DNA of 64,000 bases from Marinobacter sp050379415 (GCF_050379415.1 NZ_JBNRLS010000002.1:558001-622000); one strand, 5' to 3'. Counted from the first letter of the stretch, positions 16,479 through 25,149 are shown. Notes: generated from the letters alone by a model not told the origin. A program made the numbers and translations.

Positions 16479-17963
16479 TCAAATCACAAAAAGATTTACA
16501 AACTCTGGAACCGACACTTTTTCAAGCCTCTGCTGATCTCTGCTCAAACTGAATATCCGCTCACATTGCTGCACCGGAAACCGCGTCCCCAGATTGGCCC
16601 GGAATTTCTCCTCCAGCAGAGGAATCCCATCTTTCCGACGCCGGCGATGGCCAATCGGGTACTCCACGGCCACCTTGTCGGTACTGGAACCATCCTTGAA
16701 GAATACCTGTACAGCGTTGGCGATGGAGCGCTTCTCGGGTTCCAGGTATTCGCGGGTGTAGCGGGGGTCTTCCACCACTTCCATCTTGTCCCGCAGCTCG
16801 TCGATGATCGGGTGGCCTTCGTGGAAGCTGTCTTCGTAGTGCTCTGCCGTCAGGCTTCCGAAGATCAGCGGTACCGCCGTCATGTACTGCAGGCAGTGGT
16901 CCCGGTCCGCCGGATTGGCCAGCTTGCCTACCTTGGAAATGATGCGGATCGCAGACTCATGGGTGGTGATAACGATCTTGTCGATCTCGTCCAGTCGGTC
17001 TTTTACTTCCGGGTGCAGCGTAACCGCCGCTTCGGCTGCGGTCTGGGCGTGGAATTCCGCCGGGAAGGAAATCTTGAACAGGATGTTTTCCATCACGTAG
17101 GAGCCGAACGCCTGTGGCAGGGAGAACTGCTGCTCCTCCTCGGGCTTGAGCTTCTGGTCCTTGTTGGTCTTGCTGAACAGGACGTCGTAAAAGCCCCACT
17201 GGGGCGCGGTCAAGACACCCGGAATGCCCATCTCACCACGCATGGCGATGTCGGCGAGCCGGACCGCACGGGAGCTGGCATCCCCTGCTGCCCAGGATTT
17301 CCGGGAGCCGGCATTGGGAGCATGGCGATAGGTCCTGAGTGCCTGGCCGTCGACCCAGGCATGGGACAGGGCCGACAACAGCTGTTCCCGGTTGGCACCC
17401 ATGAGCTTGGCGGCCACGGCCGTTGAAGCCACTTTCACCAGCACCACGTGGTCCAACCCCACCCGGTTGAACGAGTTCTCAAGCGCCAGTATGCCCTGGA
17501 TTTCATGGGCCATGATCATCGCTTCCAACACATCCTTCATGACGAAGGGTTGCTTTCCTTCGGCCACCCGCTTCTGGGACAGGTGATCAGCCACCGCCAG
17601 GATGGCCCCCAGGTTATCGGAAGGATGGCCCCACTCTGCGGCCAGCCAGGTGTCGTTGTAATCCAGCCAGCGGACGATGCAGCCGATGTCCCAGGCCGCT
17701 TTTACCGGGTCGAGCCGGAACTGGGTGCCAGGCACCCGGGCGCCGTGGGGAACAACGGTCCCTTCGACGATGGGGCCAAGATGCTTGGTGCATTCGGGAA
17801 AACGCAAGGCCAGCAGGCCGCAGCCAAGGGTGTCGATCAGGCAGTTACGGGCCGTATCCCAGGCCTCATCGCTGTCGATCTCATAGTTCAGGACATAATC
17901 CGCGATCTTCTGGAGTACTTCGTCATAATCCGGACGGACATTGACGTCGAACGTTGCAGACAT
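16479..17963 (-). CDS. prpD: 2-methylcitrate dehydratase PrpD
   Basis: A 494-residue MmgE/PrpD-family enzyme with recognisable stretches such as WLDYNDTWLAAEWGHPSDN near residues 110-130, SHAWVDGQALRTYRHAPN and WAAGDASSRAV. In the 2-methylcitrate cycle PrpD dehydrates 2-methylcitrate. The start at 17963 follows AAGGAGGCAACAGC, so the earlier ATG at 17999 is rejected. It is the last gene of the prp cluster in transcription order and is separated from prpF by a hairpin. Because acnD and prpF are also present, PrpD may here be partly redundant or act on another stereoisomer; that point is inference. Confidence 0.92.
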   Translation of the reverse strand: MSATFDVNVRPDYDEVLQKIADYVLNYEIDSDEAWDTARNCLIDTLGCGLLALRFPECTKHLGPIVEGTVVPHGARVPGTQFRLDPVKAAWDIGCIVRWLDYNDTWLAAEWGHPSDNLGAILAVADHLSQKRVAEGKQPFVMKDVLEAMIMAHEIQGILALENSFNRVGLDHVVLVKVASTAVAAKLMGANREQLLSALSHAWVDGQALRTYRHAPNAGSRKSWAAGDASSRAVRLADIAMRGEMGIPGVLTAPQWGFYDVLFSKTNKDQKLKPEEEQQFSLPQAFGSYVMENILFKISFPAEFHAQTAAEAAVTLHPEVKDRLDEIDKIVITTHESAIRIISKVGKLANPADRDHCLQYMTAVPLIFGSLTAEHYEDSFHEGHPIIDELRDKMEVVEDPRYTREYLEPEKRSIANAVQVFFKDGSSTDKVAVEYPIGHRRRRKDGIPLLEEKFRANLGTRFPVQQCERIFSLSRDQQRLEKVSVPEFVNLFVI

Positions 17964-18000
17964 GCTGTTGCCTCCTTTCCTGATTGCTTTCCCGGGCAAA

Positions 18001-18064
18001 TAAAAATGCCCCCGGCTGTTTACCCTCTACCTGAAAGATAGACGGTATACAGTCCGGGGGCATT
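18001..18064 (-). terminator. Long-loop hairpin between prpF and prpD
   Basis: Eleven-base perfect arms AATGCCCCCGG (18005-18015) and CCGGGGGCATT (18054-18064) enclose 38 bases. Read on the minus strand, the second arm is followed by TTTTTA, as in an intrinsic terminator, just after the prpF stop. The large loop is unusual; it may act as an attenuator or an mRNA-stabilising structure instead of a full terminator. Confidence 0.5.
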
Positions 18065-18079
18065 GTCGGTTCAGCGGGT

Positions 18080-19264
18080 TCAGCCCTGGAACGAATCCCC
18101 CGGCACCCTCACCCAACCTTCCATCAGAATCCGCGCACTGCGGCTCATGATGGCTTTTGTCGCGGTCCACTGACCATTTACTTCCTTCGCCTCCGCGCCA
18201 ACGCGCAGGGTTCCGGACGGGTGGCCGAAGGTGACGTGGGTACGGTCCCCGCCGCCCGCGGCCAGATTGACCAGTGTACCCGGAACTGCAGATGCCGTAG
18301 CGATCGCCACCGCCGCGGTGCCCATCATGGCGTGATGGAGCTTGCCCATGGACAGGGCACGTACCAGTACGTCGATGTCACTGGCGGTGATTTGCTTGCC
18401 ACTGGAGGCTACGTAGTCCACCGGTTTTGCGACGAAGGCGACCTTGGGCGTGTGCTGACGGTTGGCTGCTTCGCTCACGTCCTGGATCAGACCCATCTTC
18501 ACGGCGCCGTGGGCACGGATGGTTTCGAACATCTCCAGCGCCTTCGGATCGCTGTTGATGTCGTCCTGCAGCTCGGTGCCCTTGTAATCAATATCTTCGG
18601 CATTGATGAAGATGGTCGGGATACCGGCATTGATCATGGTGGCTTTCAGGGTGCCCAAACCGGGCACGTCCAGGTCGTCCACCACATTGCCGGTGGGGAA
18701 CATGGCACCGTCGCCGTCGGCCGGATCCATGAATTCGATCTGGACTTCCGCCGCCGGGAAGGTCACGCCGTCCAGCTCGAAATCGCCGGTTTCCTGCACT
18801 TCACCGTTGGTGATGGGTACGTGGGCGACGATGGTCTTTTTGATATTGGCCTGCCAGATGCGGACGGTGCAGATGCCGTTTTCCGGAATCCGCTCTTTCT
18901 CTACGAAACCGCCGTTAATGGCAAACGCACCGACGGCTGCAGTCAGGTTGCCGCAGTTGCCGCTCCAGTCCACGAAGGGCTTGTCGATGGAGACCTGGCC
19001 GAACAGGTAATCGACGTCGTGGTCCGGCTGGGTGGGCGCAGCCAGGATCACGGTCTTGCTGGTGCTGGAGGTGGCGCCGCCCATACCGTCGGTCTGCTTC
19101 TGGTAGGGATCGGGGCTGCCGATTACCCGCAGCAGCAGCTTGTCCCGGGCTTCACCGGGCACCTGTGCGGCTTCGGGCAGGTCCTGCAGGCGGAAGAACA
19201 CGCCTTTGCTGGTGCCGCCACGCATGTAGGTGGCGGGGACTTTGATTTGGGGAGCATGGGTCAT
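18080..19264 (-). CDS. prpF: AcnD-accessory protein PrpF
   Basis: A 394-residue protein of the PrpF family (diaminopimelate-epimerase-like fold), needed together with AcnD to replace PrpD in methylcitrate use; it is reported to isomerise the aconitate-type product. The start region (KVPATYMRGGTSKGVFFRL) and the conserved DWSGNCGNLTAAVGAFAI segment with its cysteine near residue 110 are characteristic, as is GGGDRTHVTFGHPSGTL near the C-terminus. The ATG at 19264 has only a weak GAGAG ribosome site. It lies 86 bp after acnD; that gap contains one palindromic repeat. Confidence 0.93.
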   Translation of the reverse strand: MTHAPQIKVPATYMRGGTSKGVFFRLQDLPEAAQVPGEARDKLLLRVIGSPDPYQKQTDGMGGATSSTSKTVILAAPTQPDHDVDYLFGQVSIDKPFVDWSGNCGNLTAAVGAFAINGGFVEKERIPENGICTVRIWQANIKKTIVAHVPITNGEVQETGDFELDGVTFPAAEVQIEFMDPADGDGAMFPTGNVVDDLDVPGLGTLKATMINAGIPTIFINAEDIDYKGTELQDDINSDPKALEMFETIRAHGAVKMGLIQDVSEAANRQHTPKVAFVAKPVDYVASSGKQITASDIDVLVRALSMGKLHHAMMGTAAVAIATASAVPGTLVNLAAGGGDRTHVTFGHPSGTLRVGAEAKEVNGQWTATKAIMSRSARILMEGWVRVPGDSFQG

Positions 19265-19309
19265 GGGTTTGCTCTCTGTATCCGTGAAGATGGGGCTGGT
19301 CATGAACAT

Positions 19310-19338
19310 GGGGTCAGATGAAAGCCTTCATCTGCCCC
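19310..19338 (-). repeat. GGGGTCAGA-type palindrome, prpF-acnD spacer
   Basis: A near-perfect palindrome with arms beginning GGGGTCAGATGAA and ending TTCATCTG-CCCC (one base missing in the second arm). It is one member of a repeat family found in four successive spacers of the prp cluster. An additional GAAGATGGGG fragment lies just upstream near 19287-19296. It would form a hairpin in the prp mRNA. Confidence 0.7.
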
Positions 19339-19350
19339 CTGCTTTGCGAC

Positions 19351-21948
19351 TCACGCTGCCCCTTCAGACTCCAGGAAGTCCTGGGCGAAGCGCTGCAGCA
19401 CGCCACCGGCCTTGTAGATGGAGACCTCTTCCGCGGTATCCAGGCGGCAAATCACGGGCACGTGTTCGGTGCTGCCGTTCTTGCGGTGGATGACCAGGGT
19501 CAGCTCGGCGCGCGGCGCCGGGGTGCCTTCCACATCGTAGGTCTCGGTGCCGTCGAGGGCCAGGGTCTTGCGGGTGGTGCCTTCCTCGAACTGCAGGGGC
19601 ATCACGCCCATGCCGACCAGGTTGGTCCGGTGGATGCGCTCAAAACCTTCGGCCACGATCGCTTCGACACCAGCCAGGGCAACGCCCTTGGCCGCCCAGT
19701 CACGGGAGGAACCCTGCCCGTAGTCGGCGCCGGCGACGATGATCAGCGGCTGCTTGCGCTCCATGTAGGTCTCGATGGCTTCCCACATGCGGGTCACCTT
19801 GCCTTCCGGCTCGATGCGGGCCAGGGAGCCTTGCTTCACGTTGCCGTTCTCGTCCAGGACCATCTCGTTGAACAGTTTCGGGTTCGCGAAGGTGGCACGC
19901 TGGGCGGTCAGGTGGTCACCACGGTGGGTCGCGTAGGAGTTGAAGTCCTCCTCCGGCAGGCCCATCTTCGCCAGGTACTCACCGGCGGCACTGCTGGCCA
20001 GGATCGCGTTGGACGGCGACAGGTGATCGGTGGTGATGTTGTCCGGAAGGATCGCCAGCGGGCGCATGCCCTTGAGGGTCTTCTCTCCGGCCAATGCACC
20101 TTCCCAGTAAGGCGGGCGACGGATGTAGGTACTCTGCGGACGCCACTCGTAATTCGGGCTTACGTTTGCCTGGGCGTCCCGGGTGATGTCGAACATCGGG
20201 ATGTAGGTCTGGCGGAACTGTTCCGGTTTGACCGACTGCTTCACGATGGCGTCGACTTCCTCATCACTCGGCCAGATATCCTTCAGGGTGATGGGGTTGC
20301 CGTCCTGATCGTAACCCAAGGCATCCTTCTCGATGTCGAAACGGATGGTGCCGGCAATGGCGTAGGCAACCACCAATGGCGGTGACGCCAGGAACGCCTG
20401 CTTGGCATACGGGTGAATCCGGCCGTCAAAGTTCCGGTTGCCCGACAGGACCGCGGTGGAATACAGGTCCCGATCGATGATTTCCTGCTGGATTTTCGGA
20501 TCCAGGGCACCACTCATGCCGTTACAGGTGGTACAGGCAAAGGCCACCACACCAAAACCGAGGTTTTCCAGCTCTGGCAGCAGGTTGGCTTCTTCCAGGT
20601 ACATCTTTACGGTCTTGGAACCCGGTGCCAGGGAGCTCTTCACCCACGGCTTTCGGGTCAGGCCCAGCTTGTTGGCGTTACGGGCAATCAGGCCGGCCGC
20701 CACCATGTTGCGCGGGTTGGAGGTGTTGGTACAGCTGGTGATGGCTGCGATGATCACCGCGCCATCCGGCATCTTGCCCTCTTCCAGTTCCCAGTCGCCG
20801 GCGATGCCGCGCTTGGTCAGCTCGGAAGTCGGCAGGTGCGCGTGCGGGTTCGACGGGCCAGCCAGGGTGCGGGTGACCTTGGACAGGTCGAACTTCAGCA
20901 CCCGTTCATACTCTGCATTCTTCAGGCTATCGGCCCACAGGCCAGTTTCCCTGGCATATTTCTCCACCAGGGCTATCTGGTCGTCTTCGCGGCCGGTCAA
21001 CTTCAGGTAGTCGATGGTCTGACCGTCAATGTAGAACATCGCGGCGGTGGCGCCGTATTCCGGGGTCATGTTGGAGATGGTGGCACGATCACCCACAGTG
21101 AGGCTGTCGGCACCCTCGCCGTAGAACTCCAGGTAGGCACCAACCACCCGCTCTTTACGCAGGAATTCGGTCAGGGCCAGCACCATGTCGGTACTGGTAA
21201 TGCCCGGCTGAAGCTTGCCGGTGAGCTCGACGCCCACAATGTCCGGCAGGCGCATCATGGAAGCGCGGCCAAGCATCACACTCTCGGCTTCCAGGCCGCC
21301 CACGCCGACTGAAATGACGCCCAGGGCGTCAACCATCGGGGTATGGCTGTCGGTCCCGACACAGGTATCCGGGAAGGCCACACCGTCACGAGCCTGAACC
21401 ACCGGAGACATCTTCTCCAGGTTGATCTGGTGCATGATGCCGTTGCCCGGCGGGATCACATCCACATTCTTGAACGCGGTCTTGGTCCAGTTGATGAAGT
21501 GGAAGCGGTCGTCGTTGCGGCGGTCTTCGATCTGACGGTTCTTTTCGAAGGCATCTTTCTCGAAACCGGCGTGCTCAACGGCCAGGGAGTGATCCACGAT
21601 CAGCTGGGTGGGTACCACCGGGTTGACCTTGGCGGGATCCCCGCCCTTCTCGGCGATGGCATCACGCAAGCCGGCCAGGTCCACGAGGGCGGTCTGGCCC
21701 AGAATGTCATGGCACACCACGCGGGCGGGGTACCACGGGAAGTCCAGATCGCGCTTGCGCTCGATCAGCTGCTTCAGGGAATCGGTCAGCATCGCCGGAT
21801 CGCAGCGACGAACCAGCTGCTCGGCCAGGATGCGGGAGGTGTACGGGAGCTTGTCGTAGGCGCCGGGCTGGATGTCTTCAACCGCCTGGCGGGTGTCGAA
21901 GTAGTCCAGGTCGGAGCCCGGGAGTTGTTTGCGGTATTCAGTGTTCAT
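19351..21948 (-). CDS. acnD: Fe/S-dependent 2-methylisocitrate dehydratase AcnD
   Basis: An 865-residue aconitase-family protein of AcnD type. The iron-sulphur cluster cysteines are visible in ITSCTNTSNPRNMV and VAFACTTCNGMSGALD, and the C-terminal swivelling domain contains GADYGQGSSRDWAAKGVAL. In the cycle it dehydrates 2-methylcitrate; with PrpF this yields the substrate for hydration to methylisocitrate. It sits between prpC and prpF, the order found in many gamma- and betaproteobacteria that use AcnD-PrpF. The length agrees with the family. Confidence 0.95.
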   Translation of the reverse strand: MNTEYRKQLPGSDLDYFDTRQAVEDIQPGAYDKLPYTSRILAEQLVRRCDPAMLTDSLKQLIERKRDLDFPWYPARVVCHDILGQTALVDLAGLRDAIAEKGGDPAKVNPVVPTQLIVDHSLAVEHAGFEKDAFEKNRQIEDRRNDDRFHFINWTKTAFKNVDVIPPGNGIMHQINLEKMSPVVQARDGVAFPDTCVGTDSHTPMVDALGVISVGVGGLEAESVMLGRASMMRLPDIVGVELTGKLQPGITSTDMVLALTEFLRKERVVGAYLEFYGEGADSLTVGDRATISNMTPEYGATAAMFYIDGQTIDYLKLTGREDDQIALVEKYARETGLWADSLKNAEYERVLKFDLSKVTRTLAGPSNPHAHLPTSELTKRGIAGDWELEEGKMPDGAVIIAAITSCTNTSNPRNMVAAGLIARNANKLGLTRKPWVKSSLAPGSKTVKMYLEEANLLPELENLGFGVVAFACTTCNGMSGALDPKIQQEIIDRDLYSTAVLSGNRNFDGRIHPYAKQAFLASPPLVVAYAIAGTIRFDIEKDALGYDQDGNPITLKDIWPSDEEVDAIVKQSVKPEQFRQTYIPMFDITRDAQANVSPNYEWRPQSTYIRRPPYWEGALAGEKTLKGMRPLAILPDNITTDHLSPSNAILASSAAGEYLAKMGLPEEDFNSYATHRGDHLTAQRATFANPKLFNEMVLDENGNVKQGSLARIEPEGKVTRMWEAIETYMERKQPLIIVAGADYGQGSSRDWAAKGVALAGVEAIVAEGFERIHRTNLVGMGVMPLQFEEGTTRKTLALDGTETYDVEGTPAPRAELTLVIHRKNGSTEHVPVICRLDTAEEVSIYKAGGVLQRFAQDFLESEGAA

Positions 21949-21974
21949 GGTCGGCGGCTCAGATTTGTGAAGGT

Positions 21975-22016
21975 GGGGTCTGAAGGTGGGGTCTGACCCC
22001 GCATGGGGTCAGCCCC
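21975..22016 (-). repeat. GGGGTCTGA-type repeats, acnD-prpC spacer
   Basis: Three short units occur in a row: GGGGTCTGA (21975-21983), the 13-base palindrome GGGGTCTGACCCC (21988-22000) and GGGGTCAGCCCC (22005-22016). They belong to the same family as the other prp spacer palindromes and are preceded by the shared GTGAAGGTGG lead-in. Confidence 0.7.
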
Positions 22017-22031
22017 CTATTTCACGTCTTA

Positions 22032-23165
22032 TCAGTCGCGCTGATCAATCGGCAGCCACTCAGCGTGCTCCGGACCGGTGTAGTCCGCGCTCGGGCGGAT
22101 GATCCGGTTGTTGGCGCGCTGCTCTTTCACATGAGCGGTCCAGCCGGACACCCGGGACATCACAAAGATCGGGGTGAACAGCTCGGTCGGGATGCCCATG
22201 AAGTGATAGGCGGAAGCGTGGAAGAAGTCGGCGTTACAGAACAGCTTCTTCTCGCGCCACATGACTTCCTCGCAGCGCACGGAAACCGGGTACAGCACGG
22301 TGTCGCCCACTTCCTCGGCCAGCTTCTCGGACCACTTCTTGATGATGGCGTTGCGCGGGTCGGATTCGGTGTAGACGGCGTGTCCGAAGCCCATGATCTT
22401 TTCCTTGCGCTCCAGCATGCCCATCAGGCCCTTTTCGGCCTCTTCCGGGGTCTGGAACTTCTGGATCAGCGCCATGGCGGCTTCGTTGGCACCACCATGC
22501 AGCGGACCACGGAGGGAACCGATGGCACCGGTCACGCAGCTGTGAATGTCGGAGAGGGTGGAGGCACACACGCGAGCGGTGAAGGTTGAGGCATTGAACT
22601 CGTGCTCCGCATACAGGATCAGGGAGACGTTCATCACGCGCTCGTGCAGTTCGCTCGGCTTCTTGCCGTGCAGGAGCTCCAGGAAAACACCGCCGATGGA
22701 GTCACTCTCGGTGTTGGCGGTCTCGATCCGGACGCCCTCGTGGGCGAAGCGATACCAGTAGGTGATAATCGCCGGGAATACCGCCAGCATGCGGTCGATC
22801 TTGTCGTCCTGCTCGCTGAAGTCTTCTTCGGTTTCCAGGTTACCCAGCATGGAACAGCCGGTACGCATCACGTCCATCGGGTGAGCGTTCCTGGGGATCT
22901 GCTCAAGCACGGTTTTCAGCGCTTCGGGCAGGACGCGCAGACTCACGAGCTTCTTCTTGTAGGCGTCCAGTTCCTGCTGGTTCGGCAGCTTGCCACGCAG
23001 GAGCAGGTAGGCTACTTCCTCGAACTGGGCGTTGTTGGCCAGATCGGTAATGTCATAGCCACGGTAGGTCAGGCCGGTACCGGTCTTGCCGACGGTACAC
23101 AGGGCAGTCTCACCGGCAACCTGGCCACGCAGGCCGGCGCCACCTTGTTTCTTTGCTTCAGCCAT
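22032..23165 (-). CDS. prpC: 2-methylcitrate synthase PrpC
   Basis: A 377-residue citrate-synthase family enzyme condensing propionyl-CoA with oxaloacetate. The catalytic region segments GSLRGPLHGGANEAAM and MGFGHAVYTESDPRN are visible, carrying the two active-site histidines, and the C-terminal aspartate region (DFFHASAYHFMGIPTELF) fits. The N-terminus (GLRGQVAGETALCTVGKTG) is that of PrpC proteins rather than of the longer GltA. It lies downstream of prpB in the same orientation; the spacer to prpB holds four palindromic units. Confidence 0.95.
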   Translation of the reverse strand: MAEAKKQGGAGLRGQVAGETALCTVGKTGTGLTYRGYDITDLANNAQFEEVAYLLLRGKLPNQQELDAYKKKLVSLRVLPEALKTVLEQIPRNAHPMDVMRTGCSMLGNLETEEDFSEQDDKIDRMLAVFPAIITYWYRFAHEGVRIETANTESDSIGGVFLELLHGKKPSELHERVMNVSLILYAEHEFNASTFTARVCASTLSDIHSCVTGAIGSLRGPLHGGANEAAMALIQKFQTPEEAEKGLMGMLERKEKIMGFGHAVYTESDPRNAIIKKWSEKLAEEVGDTVLYPVSVRCEEVMWREKKLFCNADFFHASAYHFMGIPTELFTPIFVMSRVSGWTAHVKEQRANNRIIRPSADYTGPEHAEWLPIDQRD

Positions 23166-23208
23166 TGTTGTTCTCCCTCGTTCTCATCTTGAACTTGATC
23201 TTGAAGAT

Positions 23209-23320
23209 GGGGTCAGAACCGAGGGGTCTGAAGAACGCTTTCTTCTGACCCCGTTTTCAGTCCCGCCCCTTTAATTCAGGGGATTGCACCGGGGTCTGAA
23301 GAACGCTTTCTTCTGACCCC
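23209..23320 (-). repeat. Identical 30-bp palindromic repeats (two copies) plus a half unit
   Basis: Two identical 30-base elements (23223-23252 and 23291-23320) begin GGGGTCTGAAGAA and end TTCTTCTGACCCC-like around an ACGCT centre. A half unit, GGGGTCAGAACC, lies at 23209-23220 directly after GAAGAT. All fall in the spacer between prpC and prpB and would fold into hairpins in either strand. Confidence 0.75.
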
Positions 23321-23342
23321 GACCTTGCTCAATTTCTAAAAT

Positions 23343-23372
23343 GGGGTCAGATGAAGGCTTTCATCAGACCCC
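23343..23372 (-). repeat. GGGGTCAGA-type palindrome near the prpB 3' end
   Basis: Arms GGGGTCAGATGAA and TTCATCAGACCCC surround a GGCT centre, with one mismatch. It ends about eleven bases before the prpB stop codon region (23384), so on the minus strand it directly follows prpB. The core differs from that of the pair at 23223-23320 but matches the element after acnD. Confidence 0.7.
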
Positions 23373-23383
23373 GACGGTCGTCC

Positions 23384-24271
23384 TCAGCCTTTGCTCTGCT
23401 CAAACAGCTGGTCCAGCTTCTGCTCGAAGTCGTGGTAGTTCAGGAAATCGTACAGTTCCATCCGGGTCTGCATCAGGTCTACCACGTCTTTCTGGTCACC
23501 CTTCTCCAGGATGTTCTGGTACACCGTGAGGGCGGCCTTGTTCATGGCGCGGAAGGCGCTCAGCGGGTACAGGACCATACCGGCGCCGGCCTCGGCCAGC
23601 TCTTTCTTGTTGTAGAGCGGGGTTGCGCCGAATTCGGTGATGTTGGCCAGGATGGGCACATCCAGGGCCTCGGCGAAGGCCTTGTAGTCGTCCAGCTCGT
23701 GTACCGCTTCGGCGAAAATGCCGTCGGCGCCGGCTTCAATGCAGGCCTTGGCGCGATCGATGGCCGCTTCCAGACCTTCCTTCTGGAAGGCGTCGGTACG
23801 GGCCATGACGAAGAAATCATCGTCTTCACGGGCGTCAACGGCAGCCTTGATGCGGTCGACCATTTCTTCCTTGGAGACAATCTCCTTGTTCGGGCGGTGA
23901 CCACAACGCTTCTGGGCAACCTGGTCCTCAATATGGACCGCAGCGGCGCCGGCACGTTCCATCTCGCGGATAGTACGAGCGATGTTGAACGCACCACCCC
24001 AGCCGGTGTCGATGTCTACCAGCAGCGGCAGCTCGGAGGCCGCGGTAATCCGACGCACATCCTCTACCACGTCATTCATGGTGGTCATCCCGAGGTCCGG
24101 CAGGCCGTAGGAAGCGTTAGCCACACCACCACCGGAGAGGTAGATGGCCTGGTGGCCGACTTTCTCCGCCATCATCGCGGCGTAAGCATTGATGGTACCC
24201 ACGATCTGCAGGGGCTGATTGTCTTTCAGGGCCTTGCGGAAGCGGGCTCCCGGGGAGAGTTTGTTGGACAT
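23384..24271 (-). CDS. prpB: 2-methylisocitrate lyase PrpB
   Basis: A 295-residue lyase of the isocitrate lyase/PEP mutase family that splits 2-methylisocitrate to pyruvate and succinate. Characteristic segments are LPLLVDIDTGWGGAFNIART (metal-binding aspartates), VHIEDQVAQKRCGHRPNKE with the catalytic-loop KRCGH, and EAGADGIFAEAV. The length is normal for PrpB. It is the first enzyme gene of the cluster, preceded by the GntR-type regulator and a perfect palindrome. Confidence 0.95.
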   Translation of the reverse strand: MSNKLSPGARFRKALKDNQPLQIVGTINAYAAMMAEKVGHQAIYLSGGGVANASYGLPDLGMTTMNDVVEDVRRITAASELPLLVDIDTGWGGAFNIARTIREMERAGAAAVHIEDQVAQKRCGHRPNKEIVSKEEMVDRIKAAVDAREDDDFFVMARTDAFQKEGLEAAIDRAKACIEAGADGIFAEAVHELDDYKAFAEALDVPILANITEFGATPLYNKKELAEAGAGMVLYPLSAFRAMNKAALTVYQNILEKGDQKDVVDLMQTRMELYDFLNYHDFEQKLDQLFEQSKG

Positions 24272-24319
24272 GGTGTTGGCCTCGTGTTGTTCGGAATTTT
24301 ACATTCGGTTCGTGAAGAT

Positions 24320-24349
24320 GGGGTCTGACCCCGTTCGGGGTCAGACCCC
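24320..24349 (-). repeat. Perfect GGGGTCTGACCCC inverted pair, prpB-regulator spacer
   Basis: A 13-base palindrome, GGGGTCTGACCCC, is followed by GTTC and then GGGGTCAGACCCC, so the whole 30 bases can form one long perfect hairpin or two small ones. It sits between the regulator's stop (24361) and the prpB start (24271), the most likely place to separate their expression. It could serve as a partial terminator, although no clear T-run follows on the minus strand. Confidence 0.7.
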
Positions 24350-24360
24350 TTGTTCAGCTT

Positions 24361-25041
24361 CTAAATCGTCAGGACGCCTTCCTCGATCTTCTTCTCGATG
24401 TTTATGCGCGCAGCATTGATGTGTCGTTTCATCAGGAATTCGGCGAGTTCTCCATCCCTCTGGGCGATGGCCTCGACGATACGGCGGTGTTCACGGAGCG
24501 CCAGGTGCGGGCGCCCGGCGGAAGTGCTCAGCCGATACCGGTACATCCGGACCATGTAGTAAAGGTCACCGAGCAGCATCTGGGCCAGCTTGGCGTTGCG
24601 GCTACCGGTAGCGATACGATGATGGAAATCGTAGTCGCCTTCAGCCTGGTAATAGGCCTGGCCCTGGGCTTGCTCGATCATCTTCTCGTGGCTGTCCAGG
24701 GTCGCCTGCAGTTCGGCGATTTCCTCGTCGGTCATCCGTTCGGCAGCCTGGCGAGCCGCGAGCCCCTCCATTACCTCACGGATCCGGTACAGCTCCAGCA
24801 GTTCGGCGGCACTGACGGAAACCACCTTCACACCCGCATGGGGCCGGCGTACCAGAAGACCACGGGATTCCAGCCGGCCAAGGGCTTCGCGCAATGGCCC
24901 ACGGGTCAGGTTGAACCGGGAACAGAGCTCAACTTCACCGATCTTCTCGCCGGGAGCAAGCTCTCCCGTGACGATGGCCGTTTGTAAACAATCAAACGCT
25001 TCATCGGCTCGGGTCTGGGATTGGAGAGTAGCTTCAGCCAT
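24361..25041 (-). CDS. GntR-family (FCD domain) regulator of the prp cluster
   Basis: A 226-residue regulator with an N-terminal winged helix (ELCSRFNLTRGPLREALGRL, near residues 40-60) and a C-terminal FCD ligand domain of about 150 residues with the metal-binding pattern around DYDFHHRIATGSRN and a later REHRRIVEAI. FCD regulators usually bind a carboxylic acid. Position directly before prpB suggests it controls propionate catabolism, probably as a repressor released by a cycle intermediate. It differs from the sigma-54 activator PrpR of enterobacteria. Candidate operators overlap its own promoter and start, implying autoregulation. Confidence 0.88.
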   Translation of the reverse strand: MAEATLQSQTRADEAFDCLQTAIVTGELAPGEKIGEVELCSRFNLTRGPLREALGRLESRGLLVRRPHAGVKVVSVSAAELLELYRIREVMEGLAARQAAERMTDEEIAELQATLDSHEKMIEQAQGQAYYQAEGDYDFHHRIATGSRNAKLAQMLLGDLYYMVRMYRYRLSTSAGRPHLALREHRRIVEAIAQRDGELAEFLMKRHINAARINIEKKIEEGVLTI

Positions 25042-25044
25042 GCC

Positions 25045-25138
25045 TTGTCAACAATAGTTAGTGGAATAAGCGTAAATCTACGCCCAGAGCCACTTATTGT
25101 CAACAAAAACGCCGAGTGGCCTACCCGATTGTTAACAT
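25045..25138 (-). promoter_or_regulatory. Promoter and three candidate GntR operators upstream of the prp regulator
   Basis: On the minus strand TTGACA (25103-25098) and TAGATT (25080-25075) are 17 bases apart, a good sigma-70 promoter. Three similar sites lie around it: TTGTCAACAAT at 25045-25055 just before the start codon, TTGTCAACAAA at 25097-25107 covering the -35, and ATTGTTAACAT at 25128-25138 upstream. The shared TTGTYAACA core fits the short palindromes bound by FCD-type GntR regulators. Binding by this regulator is inference. Confidence 0.6.
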
Positions 25139-25149
25139 GCCCCTGAATC

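Noticed and set aside
18221..19321. 366-codon plus-strand frame opposite prpF, and similar ones opposite acnD, prpC and prpB
   Set aside because: The opposite strand encodes clear prp enzymes; the plus-strand products are His/Gly-rich with no family features.
23209..23372. CRISPR-like spacing of repeats between prpC and prpB
   Set aside because: Only two identical copies, palindromic along the full length, irregular spacing and similar elements in other spacers; no cas genes.
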